Source: Seminavis robusta
Taxonomy: Eukaryota; Bacillariophyta; Bacillariophyceae; Naviculales; Naviculaceae
Direction: 5' to 3'
Assembly (NCBI GenBank): GCA_903772945.1
Contig: CAICTM010000031.1
Coordinates: 1-64,000, forward strand
Length of the DNA stretch: 64,000 bases
In this document: positions 19,753-30,583 of the stretch, in pieces
How positions within the stretch are numbered: the stretch's first letter is position 1
Layout of the letters: each line of letters starts with the position of its first letter
The notes under the pieces: model-generated
Told to the model about the DNA's origin: nothing
Seen by the model: the letters and a program-made list of their open reading frames with translations, nothing else
The model's database searches: none
Translations under genes and position numbers: made by a program

Positions 19753-20376
19753 ACATGTACAAGAGAAAAGCGGCGACAGCCTTGGAATTTGGAAGCGGTC
19801 TTGAATTTCTGGAGATGGCAGAGCCGTGCAGTGGACAAAGGGAGGGAAAATTGCTGGTGAAAATTCAACTAAACGGCTGTAATTATTTATTTATTTTTGG
19901 CTCACAGCGCACCGTGGAAAACCCCAGCATTGCACGCAGGGTGCAAATGCCAATAGACTATTGTTTTAAAATAGCTACCTGGTTGCTAGTGTTGAGGGCG
20001 GAGAGGTTGGTTGGGTCGAGCACCCGGTGAATGACAGAAGATTGCTTGGATAAGTGCTGCCATCAGAACACGGAGTACTGCTGCGCGATTCCTGAATCTG
20101 CACCTTGGTCACAGTAATCACTTGTGAGGTTGGTGTCTTGCACGGATTGCTTTGGTCGGCAAGCCTCCTTTGGCATTCCAAACCAAGCCATCACTCCGTA
20201 ATCGGTACTGCAGGATGCTTACTGCTATCTACAGTCACCCGAGTGACAGTCTTGTGGCGATGCCTCTATCCTGTCGGTCCAGCTATGTGGAAATTATGCC
20301 CTCGTGATGTTTGCACTAGTAATTCTTTCTATGAGTTACAGCTATGTATTGTTTGCTTCTTGGCTGAATCATTCAT
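19753..20376. other. Intergenic spacer
   Basis: No gene seen. An ATTTATTTATTT run lies near 19885. It is the upstream side of the five-module gene and the downstream side of the vWD gene. Confidence 0.5.
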
Positions 20377-21450
20377 CTAGAATTGCTCGTAGAATTCTGC
20401 TATTTCCAAATCTCCAGAATGGACCACATCGAACACGCAGTTGGCATAGCTTTGCCCTTGCAAGCTTCCGCATGCCAATTTGGCTTCATCCTCAGAGACA
20501 CTGGACTCGCCCAGGCGACGACCAGTGCTGCTGGGCAATGATGGCATGATACATTGTTCAGGGTACTGTGGGCTGAGTACTGTTCCAAAGAGCTGTGGAT
20601 CATCCTGACGAACCTGCCACTCTTGTCCAAATGCATTGGGGTCTTTGAGAACTGTCTTGCCATCTCGGGCCAGCATGGCACCCGTTGTAAAGTCGCCCAT
20701 CATTCCTCGAGAGTTCTTGAATCCCCTTTGCTTCATTTTGATCATCTTCACTGTGACCCAATCTTTTCGGGTTTTGACAACAATCTGTTGACCTTGGCCC
20801 AAATCGATCTCAAAGGTGCTGTCCTTCTTGCTCCTAAATACCTCACTTCGAGTAACGGGGAATGGACCCAAGTGGTTGGGCATTGCAGCACCATCAACAC
20901 CATTCAAGCTGTACTCGCTCCAGCTAGATACTTCCAGGATATCGTCTCCGATCTTGACTGCTGCACTTTCGATGAAGGAATACGTCGCCTGAAGCTTAGT
21001 TCTTAGGTGGACCGTCACACCCAGGTTGTTGAACGCATCAGGAGCATCCAAGAGAACCAAACTACATTGGCCATTAAAGTCGTACTGCTCACTGTTCCAA
21101 AGCTTGAAGTGCGGGTCCCCAAAGCAGCCACCGTCGCGGCAGCAGCAGTTTGCATTAACGACATTTAGGTCGGCATCTGGGCCAACCGGTGGCAATTGCT
21201 GGTCAAAATCGACTCGGGAAGGATCAAAGTTGGTCTGCGTTTTCCGATGACGGGCTAGACCTTCGCCGAGCGATTGATCTACCCAGGAACATGCCTGGTC
21301 ACATCCAAACTCACAACAATTTGCAATGGCATTGAAAGTATCGTCGTTTGGGAAGTTAAACCCAAGGCCTCCAGCTGAGATCGTGGTGCTCGTCACCAGA
21401 GCAGCTTGAATGGAGAGCGCTAGGCCCAGCAGAACAGAAAGTCTTGTCAT
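20377..21450 (-). CDS. Secreted von Willebrand type D domain protein
   Basis: 357 aa from ATG 21450, chosen because it starts directly with a signal peptide (TRLSVLLGLALSIQAALVTS). An upstream in-frame ATG at 21504 would add 18 residues before it. Residues about 40-105 are Cys-rich (CCEFGCDQACSW, then CCCRDGGC). The vWD domain starts at GDPHFKLW (about 110) with YDFNGQCSLVLLD, and continues to FKNSRGMMGDF, where vWD domains normally have a GLCGxF-like strand. A RRLGES motif near residue 320 could be a protease site. There is no anchor, so it should be released. vWD domains mediate assembly or adhesion in extracellular proteins; diatoms have several, some thought to take part in mucilage or adhesion. 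That role here is inference. Confidence 0.82.
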   Translation of the reverse strand: MTRLSVLLGLALSIQAALVTSTTISAGGLGFNFPNDDTFNAIANCCEFGCDQACSWVDQSLGEGLARHRKTQTNFDPSRVDFDQQLPPVGPDADLNVVNANCCCRDGGCFGDPHFKLWNSEQYDFNGQCSLVLLDAPDAFNNLGVTVHLRTKLQATYSFIESAAVKIGDDILEVSSWSEYSLNGVDGAAMPNHLGPFPVTRSEVFRSKKDSTFEIDLGQGQQIVVKTRKDWVTVKMIKMKQRGFKNSRGMMGDFTTGAMLARDGKTVLKDPNAFGQEWQVRQDDPQLFGTVLSPQYPEQCIMPSLPSSTGRRLGESSVSEDEAKLACGSLQGQSYANCVFDVVHSGDLEIAEFYEQF

Positions 21451-21504
21451 CGTTGATTTTCGTGTGTTTTGCTGTGCCACTTGTAGTTTGTGAGAACGGT
21501 ACAT

Positions 21505-22443
21505 TTATTTCATTGGTGAGGGCCAAAAACCTTGGCCAGGCAGCGCGGGAGTGAGCAGCTTGAGCAGCAATGCCCCTCCAGTGTGACTTTTTCAAAACTG
21601 TGACTGGATAGAGAATCTCACTGGGCGACAAACTGGGTTAACCTTCTACCATCGATGATACCGGTAGTCTTTAACACCATTGCCTTAACGGCATCAGTAC
21701 CTAGATCTTTGAGCCCAAGTTTCAGCGGGGTGTCCTCTGGCTGGCTGGATGACCGCACATTGCTCGGAATGGTGGCTGCCTTCTTTGCTACGGTACAGAT
21801 TAGGCCAGCACAAGACCCGCCTCCCAAAGCAACCTAGCTAGGAGGGCCATCTTTGACTTCACTGAAGAAGTAGAAAGGAAACCAATGAAGGTCATCCTGC
21901 TCTCTCCCCGTAACTGCAAGCTGCAAAAAGAACATGCATGGTATGGTTGAATTTTCCTTCGGGGTTCAAAGTTGGACCAGGAGAACCGATCAAGTAAGTT
22001 ATCTGGGGTGACCAAGGGTGGAAGTGTGCGCCCTGTACCGTACCAAGTAAAGCCGGCGTCATAGAATGATCTCTCAACAGGGATCTGAGATGATGCGATG
22101 ATGCAGTATGCAGTGTTTGTGAAGATTTTGTGACGCGGTGCGTTGCTTCTTCCTTGTTTTACACGGTGGTATTTGACACCTCGCCGCAAGAAGCCGTGGG
22201 AATGCATCCGACTGGGGCAAACGGGAAAGCTAGTCTAGACTATTAATAGACTACACGGAAATACCGGACCGGTAAGTTCCTAAACCTCACCGATCCCACC
22301 ACCGAGCATTCGCCCTTTCTTTTGGTTCTACTAATTTCAGGGTCGGCGACGGTTCTGTCTTCCAAAGGTTTGCAAGATACCGAGCATTCGGACCCATCCC
22401 GCGCCTCGGATATGATGCAAGCTTTCTCACATTTTCAACATCA
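21505..22443. other. Divergent intergenic region
   Basis: About 990 bases between the head-to-head vWD and amine-oxidase starts. Short open frames only, no domains. It presumably contains both promoters. Confidence 0.5.
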
Positions 22444-24162
22444 ATGCTCTTGCTGACGAGAAGCTCACATATCAGCCGCTTTGCCCAGTCCAGGTCGCTA
22501 GCAAAAAGAGCTCCATTTGTTCTCGCAACCACCCGCACAATGGCAGCTTCGACTTCGACTTCTTCCCCTGAAGTCCTGCACCTTCCGGTGGTCGTCGTCG
22601 GCGGTGGAATGGGAGGTCTGTACACCGCACATCAACTCCTGAACAAATACAACTTCAAGAGCGAGGACATTGTTGTTCTCGAGGCGCGCAGAGGTGTGGG
22701 AGGTCGCTTGGTGACCACGACACACGATGTCACCAATGGACAAACACCAGAAGTCAAATTCAATGACTTTGCGTGGAGAATTGGAGAAACTAATACCATG
22801 ATGTTGCAGCTGGCTAAGGACTTTGGCGTTGAGCTTGTCGAACAGTTTACTCCGCCTGCTGATGCGAGCAAGAAGGAAAGCCATGAATTTGATACTAAAC
22901 CTCGCACAGAAAACAAGGCTCCCTTGTCCACGTACAGTGCTGCTGCCTTGGAATCTACTACTTTGGCCGATCTTCAGGATCGTGAATCTGGATACGCCGG
23001 TCGCACAGCGCAGATTGCTTTTCCTGGAGAGTCTCATGGTTCCAAGCATTGGTTCGCACCCAAGGGGCTGAACGCGTTCCCCAGAGCCGTTCTCGAAACT
23101 CTACCAGAAGGAATGGTGAAGACCTACCACAGGGCCGCAGACGTCGAGAAACAGGAGGACGGGACCTACAAGGTCACAGTGATGCACAGCCATGGATACG
23201 ACTTTACTGAAAAGCACTATATCTGTGAACAAGTCGTCCTCGCAGTTCCCCCCTTCCAGGCTCGCACCTTTTCGGTTGCCAAGGACATGCAACCCGCACT
23301 CTTTGCAGTCTATGAGCGTCGACTTGGCCACATCTATGTCCAATGCAAGCCTGGAACTGTCAAGGTCCCTGATGCCTCCACTGGTCCTGATCGAATCTAT
23401 AAGATGATTCCAGACAACATTCTCCAGCAGATTGTCTCGGGCGACTACGGGCACAATGTTTTCCAGGCTGGATACGCCTGCGATCGCTTTGAACGAGTCT
23501 GGAGAGAGCTACAGTTTCAAGGAAATGATGTTGTGAATCAGGAGGTGCGCAAGCAGCTTGCCAAGATCAGTGGTGTTGACCCAGCATTGGGGGATCAGAT
23601 CGAGCAAGCCTTTGTAAGGATTTTGTTTGTGCATCGCTGGCAAGTCGAAGCTCATGTCAATGGAAAGACCAAAGAAGAGCTCTCACTGCAAGCTATTACT
23701 CCCAACCCCGTCCGTTTGCCCGGTCTCTATTTGGTGGGCGAAGCTTTCTCGTCTCAGCAAGGTACGTTTGTCTAGGAAGTCGTTCTGGTGAGCCTTAACA
23801 TGCTCCGTCTCAGCCGTCGAGCCGTTGTCGTCATTTTAGGATGGACAGAAGGCGCAGTCATGACTGCCTCCAAAGCTGCGGAATTCATTGGTCAGCACAA
23901 GTCAGAGCGCAACGTGATGGTGCCTGAGGGCGTATCTCCGTACAACATGCCTTGCAAGGTGGACGAGACCAGCATGGTATACAGAGATCTAGTCTTGGAA
24001 GCCTCCACTTTTGCAGGCATCCACCCTGGAGGAGCCGGCCCCATCAATTGGATGAAGGGCCATGACGTGACTAACATGTTTGAAAACTACCACAAGGGGT
24101 GGCCAAATCCTCTTGCCACAATTTTCGGTATCCAGAAAGGCAGCCTCAAACAAGATGATTAG
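22444..24162 (+). CDS. FAD-dependent amine oxidase, probably mitochondrial
   Basis: Two exons, 22444-23761 and 23840-24162, with a 78-nt intron (GTACGT donor, TTTTAG acceptor), giving 546 aa. The splice joins GEAFSSQQ to GWTEGAVMTASKAAE, which is the expected FAD-contact ending of this family. The dinucleotide-binding motif is VVVVGGGMGGLYTAHQL (about 49-65), followed by the acidic strand end VVLEAR and GVGGR. The middle region contains an FNDFAWRIGE strand and a substrate-domain segment. It is a flavin-containing amine oxidoreductase (monoamine/polyamine oxidase superfamily); the substrate is not predictable. The N-terminus (MLLLTRSSHISRFAQSRSLA) is basic and amphipathic, as in mitochondrial presequences. 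A second ATG at 22540 would give a form without it. Confidence 0.88.
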
Positions 24163-24551
24163 GTCGTCGATTCTAGCCGTGTTTGAGGCGATTGGGGCGT
24201 CGATTCTAGCCGAACATTACACTGGGCTCCGACCGATGCAAACCTCTATGGTATCCACCGCCAGTTGTACCATTGCTCGTCCTAGATCCGGCATGACAGG
24301 ATAGATACTTGGTCCGTATCACAGGCTCGGCACGGTTTGTCGCAGCGGCACGTTGATGAAGAACATTATAATATATGGAACATAATATTATATGGAAACT
24401 AAACACATGCTTTCAGTAGCCCGAGTAGCCCGCACCCGATTGTTGCCCTCATACGCCCAAATGAGGCTGGCATGGTGTGCAAGAAAACAATGACTCACTC
24501 GCATCAGAGCGGGCGCCTCCGATTAGGAAACAAGCCGCCAAACATCGCCTA
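24163..24551. other. Convergent intergenic region
   Basis: The 14-nt string GTCGATTCTAGCCG occurs twice, near 24168 and 24198. AT-rich ATAATATATGG repeats occur at about 24368-24395. No gene. Confidence 0.45.
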
Positions 24552-25541
24552 TCAGCTCTGTTTCGCCGCTGCTTGCTTTTGGTTGTTGCGACGATACTCC
24601 ATTTCTCGAATTTTTGCGACGAGGGTCGCTCGACCACCGCCTCTGCCGCCTCTAGCATGGCCGCTATTATCGCCGCTGCTGACATGGTCGCGTGTGGCGC
24701 CATCACGTCCTCTGCCGCCGCGACCTCCAAGACCTCCACGGCCTCTTCCACGCCCATCTTCGCCTCTCGAAACGCGTTCAGCCCTGCTTGACACCATATG
24801 GTTCACAGGGTTCACAACAAAGTCCTCCTCCTTCCACTTTGGTGAATGAAAGAAGCTCACAACCAAATCCACAACAGCAGTCGGGAGGCGGCAAATATGA
24901 CACTGACCGCCCTGGGGCGTTCGAGCAGCCACCTCCAGCAACCGCAAGCACTCCCACGGAGCAGGAAAAGGCGGTGTCAACTTTCTGACAACACCCATTT
25001 TCTCGGGAGAATCGTAGTCAGGCTGTGCGCATACAAGAATCTGCTCCAATTTGGGACATTGCACCCTTGTGCGCTGTAGAACATCGTCAATGTGATGACG
25101 TTCATACCACTCAGGCATTGGAGTGCTTGCTTCTGTGGTCCATTGGTGGCCATACCTCCCAGCTCGCCCAGTACGACCGCCATCGAAGACGACAAGAGTT
25201 TTCAAATTGGGAACGATCCATTTGACATCCAGTGGTGTGCCCAAATCTTTGTAGTATCCCAGAACTTCGAGTGAAGGGAATTCCATCGTAGCACCACGAT
25301 CATTAGAATAGTATGGACGGACCATGCGGCCACCCTTGTGTCTCTCAGGCAGGTAGATGAACTTTTTCAAGTGTTCTCTGCGAGAACGAACAAGAGCGGC
25401 GGCAGCGCTTTCGCCACAATTGGCAAGGCAACCACCCCAGATCGTCACATGGGTGGCCGTCGATAAATTGGGTGTTTCACGGAGCCCGTTGTCAGGCTTG
25501 TGGATCACAAGCGTCGTGTTATCGATGCCCATTGCCGCCAT
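24552..25541 (-). CDS. Hypothetical protein with LRR-like strands and RGG tail
   Basis: 329 aa, ATG at 25541. Residues 20-200 contain spaced hydrophobic motifs like degenerate leucine-rich repeats (FPSLEVLGYY, VPNLKTLVVFDG, CPKLEQILVCAQ, WECLRLLEVAA), as seen in F-box/LRR-like proteins of diatoms. No F-box is obvious. Residues about 255-310 are an RGG/RG-rich tail (GRGRGRGGLGGRGGRGR and others), typical of RNA-binding or arginine-methylated proteins. A Lys/Arg/Gln-rich helix ends the protein. It lies tail to tail with the amine oxidase. No family assigned; RNA association is inferred from the RGG box only. Confidence 0.65.
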   Translation of the reverse strand: MAAMGIDNTTLVIHKPDNGLRETPNLSTATHVTIWGGCLANCGESAAAALVRSRREHLKKFIYLPERHKGGRMVRPYYSNDRGATMEFPSLEVLGYYKDLGTPLDVKWIVPNLKTLVVFDGGRTGRAGRYGHQWTTEASTPMPEWYERHHIDDVLQRTRVQCPKLEQILVCAQPDYDSPEKMGVVRKLTPPFPAPWECLRLLEVAARTPQGGQCHICRLPTAVVDLVVSFFHSPKWKEEDFVVNPVNHMVSSRAERVSRGEDGRGRGRGGLGGRGGRGRDGATRDHVSSGDNSGHARGGRGGGRATLVAKIREMEYRRNNQKQAAAKQS

Positions 25542-28500
25542 ATTACCAATCCGTTGTTGTGCTGCTAGGCAGAGCTTGTAACGTAGGAGCTACAATGCAT
25601 GGAGACGTGGGTTGAGAACACTTTCAAAGATTCAGACGTGGACTATAAGATTAGAGCTATTCAGCCTTCGATCCATTCAGACCTGGATTTAAGGTTAGAG
25701 CTATGACATACCGAACGCGGTCCCCAAACCATTCTAATTTGACGCAACTGAGCCACTTCGCCCTCTCAGCCTCTCAGGACTCTTGTTGGCTGATCCTCTT
25801 CTTCAAAGATACTTTATTCGTAAAGTGGCATGGTAGCGTCAGACACTTGTACAGGTAGGAAGCAAAGCAGTTGAATGAAACAAAGTCAAAGAACAACGTG
25901 AAAAAATCAAGGTCAGGTTGTCATCCCAACTCCAGAGCTCAGAGAAACATGAAAGAAGAGATCCACGTGGTTCAAAGGTCAGAAAATCTTTGTCTCTGCA
26001 GGAACCAAAAGATCTCTGCCATGGTCATCCAGGGAAAAACTCGCTTTTGCAACAGCACGTAAAAACAGCATGTTGATTGGAGCTTGGAGGGAGAATCCAG
26101 GGCTGAGCGCGGGATACCTACTGTACCGGTAACCGGTACCGTAGCAATCATCACATACCACACTGGTAAGCAGATGGTTAGCTAGATGGTAGAAAGAACC
26201 AGATAAGCCCAAGGCATGCAATGAAACATATACAAGAGATAATCCTGTCTGGCTGGAACCTGCATTGTCCTGTCCAAAATTCTGGCGACGTTTACGAAAC
26301 TCCCTTGGTTTGCCAAGTCCATTGCTTTTTAGATAATAGAGACTTCGAGATAAGCCCGTTATTCACGACGCTGCATTCTGCAGTGAGTGACTGTACGATG
26401 TAACATGTCATGAGAGCTAGCTGTCATGAGCGAGTGCGAGTGTTGAAACGCTTGAACACAGCAGGGCGCATAGGGCATCAGTTTTGCCGCGATGCCGCGC
26501 ACAGCCGTGTACTCTAGTCTACATGTAGCTGACAGACTGTCACTCATCCGAGGTCACTGGATCAAGTGACACTTTCTTCCCCTCTTCTGTCTCGCGAATT
26601 TGATACTCTCGCCAGTTTTTACTCCTCCGTACACAGCTTTTCATGGCTGGTTCATGGTTCCTCATGGCAATGCAATGACTGGTGCTGGATTCGATTCTTC
26701 CGTTTTCGTGCTCCGCCCTCCATTGGAACTCGGGGACCGTTTTAGAAGCCAGAAGGAAGGTAGTCTCAAGTAATCTCACCTGCGTCCAGCAACCGGCAAG
26801 GTAGGACACAACTGCTTGCATGCTTGCCTTAGGGAGGCCCAAATGACAAACTACAGTACGGTATCAGTCAACGTTGAAGAAAAGGTAAGGTGAGATCAGG
26901 TCGCATTGGTCCATCCTGCCAGGTAGTCCACGAGAGGGTCAAAAGAAGATCAAATAAATCATCATTTACGTGAGTGATGAGTGATGTGCAAGGTGGTAAT
27001 AAGAAAACTGAAGCTGTTTTGCATAGGCTTTATTAGTAGGATGTCACGGGTCAAATAATGGGCTTTTAAAAATGGAAGCTTTACGATCCTTTAAAAGCCC
27101 TTGTGGAGTTCACCTCACTGCTGGTAGCTTGACTTGGCTCGTGCTTTGCATTTTGCGTGCCGTTCATCGGCCGTCCGTCAAGCTCCACTGTTCTCTGGGT
27201 ACTGTACAGTACTCTTTTATGATTGATTCATACGACTGACCAAAGTAAGATCCAGTGATGTAAGAATGCACTGGCTCCGAGCGTTGGCCTGTCGCTGTAG
27301 CTGTGGCTTCTCGCGTACCAGGCACCGTTCTGCCGACGGTAGTACTGGTGAAAAGATGCTGGTACGCTGGTACCACCATGCTAAGAAGCCTGCTACTCAG
27401 CCCCCTCACAATTTGCGCCAAGAACCAAAGGCCACGGCTCCATCAATCAGGCAAGCCAGTTTGCAACCGCAGGCACGATCACTTGACAGCCATCTCCAAG
27501 GACACTCGTCGCCAACACATAAAACATCCAACCACAAACCAAAACATGGCAATCTCCACCACCACCAAAGCCACAACAGCATCAGAGCAGACTGTTTCTC
27601 TCGCCCAAGTCCGGGCAACAATGCGCAGCAGCACCAACGACAACAAATATTGGAAGTGCTGGCAGTCGAGGTTTCGAAAGACACAAGCTTGCCTTTTGGC
27701 TGATGATGTATGCCCAGTGGAAGAGCGGCACATGGAGTTAACTCCTGATGATGCAGACTCTTTCAGAGCGAAGCAAGAGAGTGTAAAATATATTCGCCGA
27801 GCCGTGAGAACCAGCTTCACTGCACGGACCATGCGAATGCCAAGACTATCATTATCATCTCCTGTTGCATCCTCCCTCACCCATGGATCATGCCATGACA
27901 TTGCCATGATGTGTGCTATGGCAGCACAGTCTCCCTTCACATCTGTGTAGCTGCGCCCAAGCTACCCTAGAGCCTCTACGTGCTTACATACATACGTTCT
28001 TACACAGTCTCTTCCACGTCCTAAGAAAAATTTTATAATCATACGTAAAACAAGCCATAAAGTTATGTCGGACCTCCATATTTTGTCTACACTTGGCGTT
28101 GGGCCAGCCATGAATTCTTCGGGGTCCCAGCAGACCGCACCGGTACGCCGTGTTTGCCAGTGTTTACGTGATCGCACAAACTGGAGAGCGGACTGGACTC
28201 TTGCTAGCTTGGCAACGTGTCTTGGGAAAGCAATTCAATGGGCTACACCACTGCACCCGTCAATCAGACTGTTCAAGCCGCAATGAAGCGAACCTTCTGT
28301 GGCGCCCACGTCTCGCTCAGTGGGAAGGGTTGCAAATTTTTGCGCCTCGAAAACACTTGTAGCGCTCGAACGGTTAGCTACGAGGACGATGAAGACCATA
28401 AGCTCAGGAAAACTCCTGACCTTAGAAGACGATAATCTGGTATCCATCATGCCTTTTCACGTGACCCGTACCGTACCATATTTACGCTTTCCAAGCAGGC

Positions 28501-28608
28501 GCTACGGCAGAAGTCTTGCTATAACCATTGCTATAACCATTGATTTGCACTCCATTTTTGTACTTAGGTTAGTACGGTACCTTTCTGTTTGATTGGTTCT
28601 ACCAGTAG
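25542..28608. other. Long gene-poor interval
   Basis: No gene that I can support. Two imperfect 30-nt repeats (TTCAGACSTGGA...TTAGAGCTAT) lie at about 25630-25660 and 25676-25706. TACCGGTAACCGGTACCGTA lies near 26123. A plus-strand open frame from ATG 27546 to 27950 (134 codons, MAISTTTKATTAS...) has mildly gene-like composition but no domain. Another open frame near 28217-28435 is similar. Confidence 0.4.
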
Positions 28609-29454
28609 CTAGTGATGACCATCGCAGGCACCATCTGGGTCGGCAACAATCACATCAATGTTCAACAAAACGCGACCTTCTCCTGCCGCAAGCCCATGAG
28701 GGGATCTGTGTGTCACAGCAGCCCGTTTATTGCTGCCTTCTGTTCTGGGTTTGGCACATTGGTTCCAACTCTGCCCCACCAAGAGCACTGGTTTGCCTCC
28801 CGGTACATGATGGGTTTTCACTCCAGATTGTTCCATCAAGCGTTCCTTCCAATCAGATCGATCATTGCCCAACGCAATCTCTCGGACTTTGTCAGGATTC
28901 GCAATGCGCTCCAAGTAGGGATTGTTGCCATCAGGGAGTACAAATTCAGTTCCGGGGCCAAAGAAAGATTGGATCCATCTAACAGGGACATAGTCCTGAT
29001 GCCAAGCAGGACAACGGGTACCCGATCCACCCCAATACACGGCCAGTTTGACCTTGTAGCCCTTTATGCCTTTCAAGGTTGTCATGGCAGAATGCCTGAA
29101 AACAAACAATCTACGCTGGACTTCTGACAGGAGGCTACCGGAAGCTTGTTTCAAGACGGATTCGATCGCTTTCTCCTGACCTTCCTCTCCATTATTCACC
29201 TGCCATTCAACTCTAACTTCACCTCCATATCGACTGCTCTGCACTTTAGGTGAAATCTTGGACCAAACGTCAAAGTGAGGAGGCAGATTCTCTAGGAAAA
29301 TGACGGAGGGTTCCTGCGGTGGAAACAACAATGGCAACTTCAGCTTGGCATCTGTGGTTACCGGTACCGGTATGCTGGACGGTCCCAAGGAAGGATCAGC
29401 ATTGTAGAGAACCGAGGCTGTGCTGAGGCACTGGGCAGCGCTTGTCAATCTCAT
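28609..29454 (-). CDS. DUF1826-domain protein
   Basis: 281 aa, ATG at 29454. It matches the DUF1826 pattern of bacteria and algae: a predicted beta-rich core with VKLAVYWGGSGTRCPAWHQD (CPxxHxD-like), YVPVRWIQSFFGPGTEFVLP, then HHVPGGKPVLLVGQSW, and a final THRSPHGLAAGEGRVLLNID. The conserved His and Asp in the HxD, plus the later HRSP His, suggest a double-stranded beta-helix metal site, but this is inference. The biochemical role of the family is unknown; some bacterial members sit beside metal-uptake genes. The N-terminus (MRLTSAAQCLSTASVL) could be a mitochondrial or plastid presequence. Confidence 0.8.
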   Translation of the reverse strand: MRLTSAAQCLSTASVLYNADPSLGPSSIPVPVTTDAKLKLPLLFPPQEPSVIFLENLPPHFDVWSKISPKVQSSRYGGEVRVEWQVNNGEEGQEKAIESVLKQASGSLLSEVQRRLFVFRHSAMTTLKGIKGYKVKLAVYWGGSGTRCPAWHQDYVPVRWIQSFFGPGTEFVLPDGNNPYLERIANPDKVREIALGNDRSDWKERLMEQSGVKTHHVPGGKPVLLVGQSWNQCAKPRTEGSNKRAAVTHRSPHGLAAGEGRVLLNIDVIVADPDGACDGHH

Positions 29455-30120
29455 CGTTGATACAATACTTCTCGTACATGTAGTATGAGATCTGTATTAA
29501 ATTTCTAATGCCAGTAGTGTTTCAACGGAAGGAACGTATTAAATCGGTTGATTAAAAGACTGCTTTGGAAGGCGGTCATTGGCCGACCAGGGTCCAAAAT
29601 AATAATGCTATTTATGGAGTTTAAAAGAAATGCCTTCGACTATGGTAGCTAGACTACTAGCTAGTAGAATAAAATAGCAATAGGTGAAACTGAGCTCACA
29701 ATTTTGATAATCTTTCAAGGGGGCCTACCAGTATTCATTTATTTGTCTCACCACCATCAGTCTAGCCATGATGGCTAGTCGTACCTTTGTCTACCGTCCA
29801 ATGAACTTCCAACAAGAGAGGGCTCGTGACCAGAAAACCATGTGGTGGGTGTCAAAAGACTGGAGCAAAGTGTAATCATTGTGACAAAGCTCTCCAAAAA
29901 TGCTCAGGAATTGGAGACACTTCTGAAGGAGTACAGATTCCTATAAACAAGAGAAGGGAGCCAACAATGCGGCAGCACTGAAGGAAAAGCAAGAAGAAGA
30001 CACAATGATGACTCAGCAAGACTCGGACAAGGCAATAATTACCTTGCAACATGCAACAGCCGATTCAGTCCATGCAACAACAACCAGAACAACCGCCATG
30101 CAAAACAAACACCCCTCAAA

Positions 30121-30300
30121 GTACCCTTGCTCATTAGTGTTGTGGGGATGCCCAAGAGTGGGACCACAAGTGTCTACACACTATTTTAACTGTTCTGGAG
30201 TCCACACACAACGTTATTGCAGTGGAGGAGATCTAAATGCTTTCCCTGGCATTGGAAAACTTGGCAAAGCGACACAAAGGGCAGAAAATTCCTTGGATTC
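30121..30300 (+). pseudogene. Sulfotransferase-like fragment
   Basis: From 30139 the plus strand reads VVGMPKSGTTSVYTLF and then a stop. PKSGTT is the PAPS-binding 5'-phosphosulfate loop of sulfotransferases. After it, in a shifted frame, come FNCSGVHTQRYCSGGD-like codons, which fit the cysteine-containing continuation seen in algal sulfotransferases. No longer homologous frame is evident, so this is a short decayed gene copy or a missed multi-exon remnant. Confidence is limited because only one motif is recognisable. Confidence 0.35.
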
Positions 30301-30346
30301 TCGTGACTTCTTTGCATTCTTTTACTTGCCTTTGTGCACATGCACA

Positions 30347-30359
30347 CCCCCCCCCCCCC
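30347..30359 (+). repeat. Run of 13 C
   Basis: Homopolymer C13. The exact length is prone to sequencing error. Confidence 0.8.
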
Positions 30360-30583
30360 TTATGGTTCTGGTTGGCATCAAGCCGTTTGTGAGGGCCAAG
30401 CTGCATTGGCAGCACCCAACAGGCCGGGTCTAGAAGGGTTGGTGGCGGCGGTGCCTTTCTTTGCGGACGCTCTGCATCAATTCGTGCATAGACTGTGTAT
30501 TCCCCACAGCCCTCCATCTTACTACAACCGCTTTTTAATATCCCGTGTTTTGTTTCATGAATCTCGCCTCTGTGGCATTAGTT

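Larger units (their letters stand above)
29455..30583. other. Spacer with a sulfotransferase-like relic
   Basis: No intact gene. It contains the fragment listed at 30121-30300 and a C13 run at 30347-30359. Confidence 0.45.

Noticed and set aside
27303-27950. 215-codon plus-strand open frame
   Set aside because: Starts at a GTG, no domain. The part from ATG 27546 is only faintly gene-like, so it is mentioned in the gap note and not called.
28217-28435. 72-codon plus-strand open frame
   Set aside because: Short and without homologous features.
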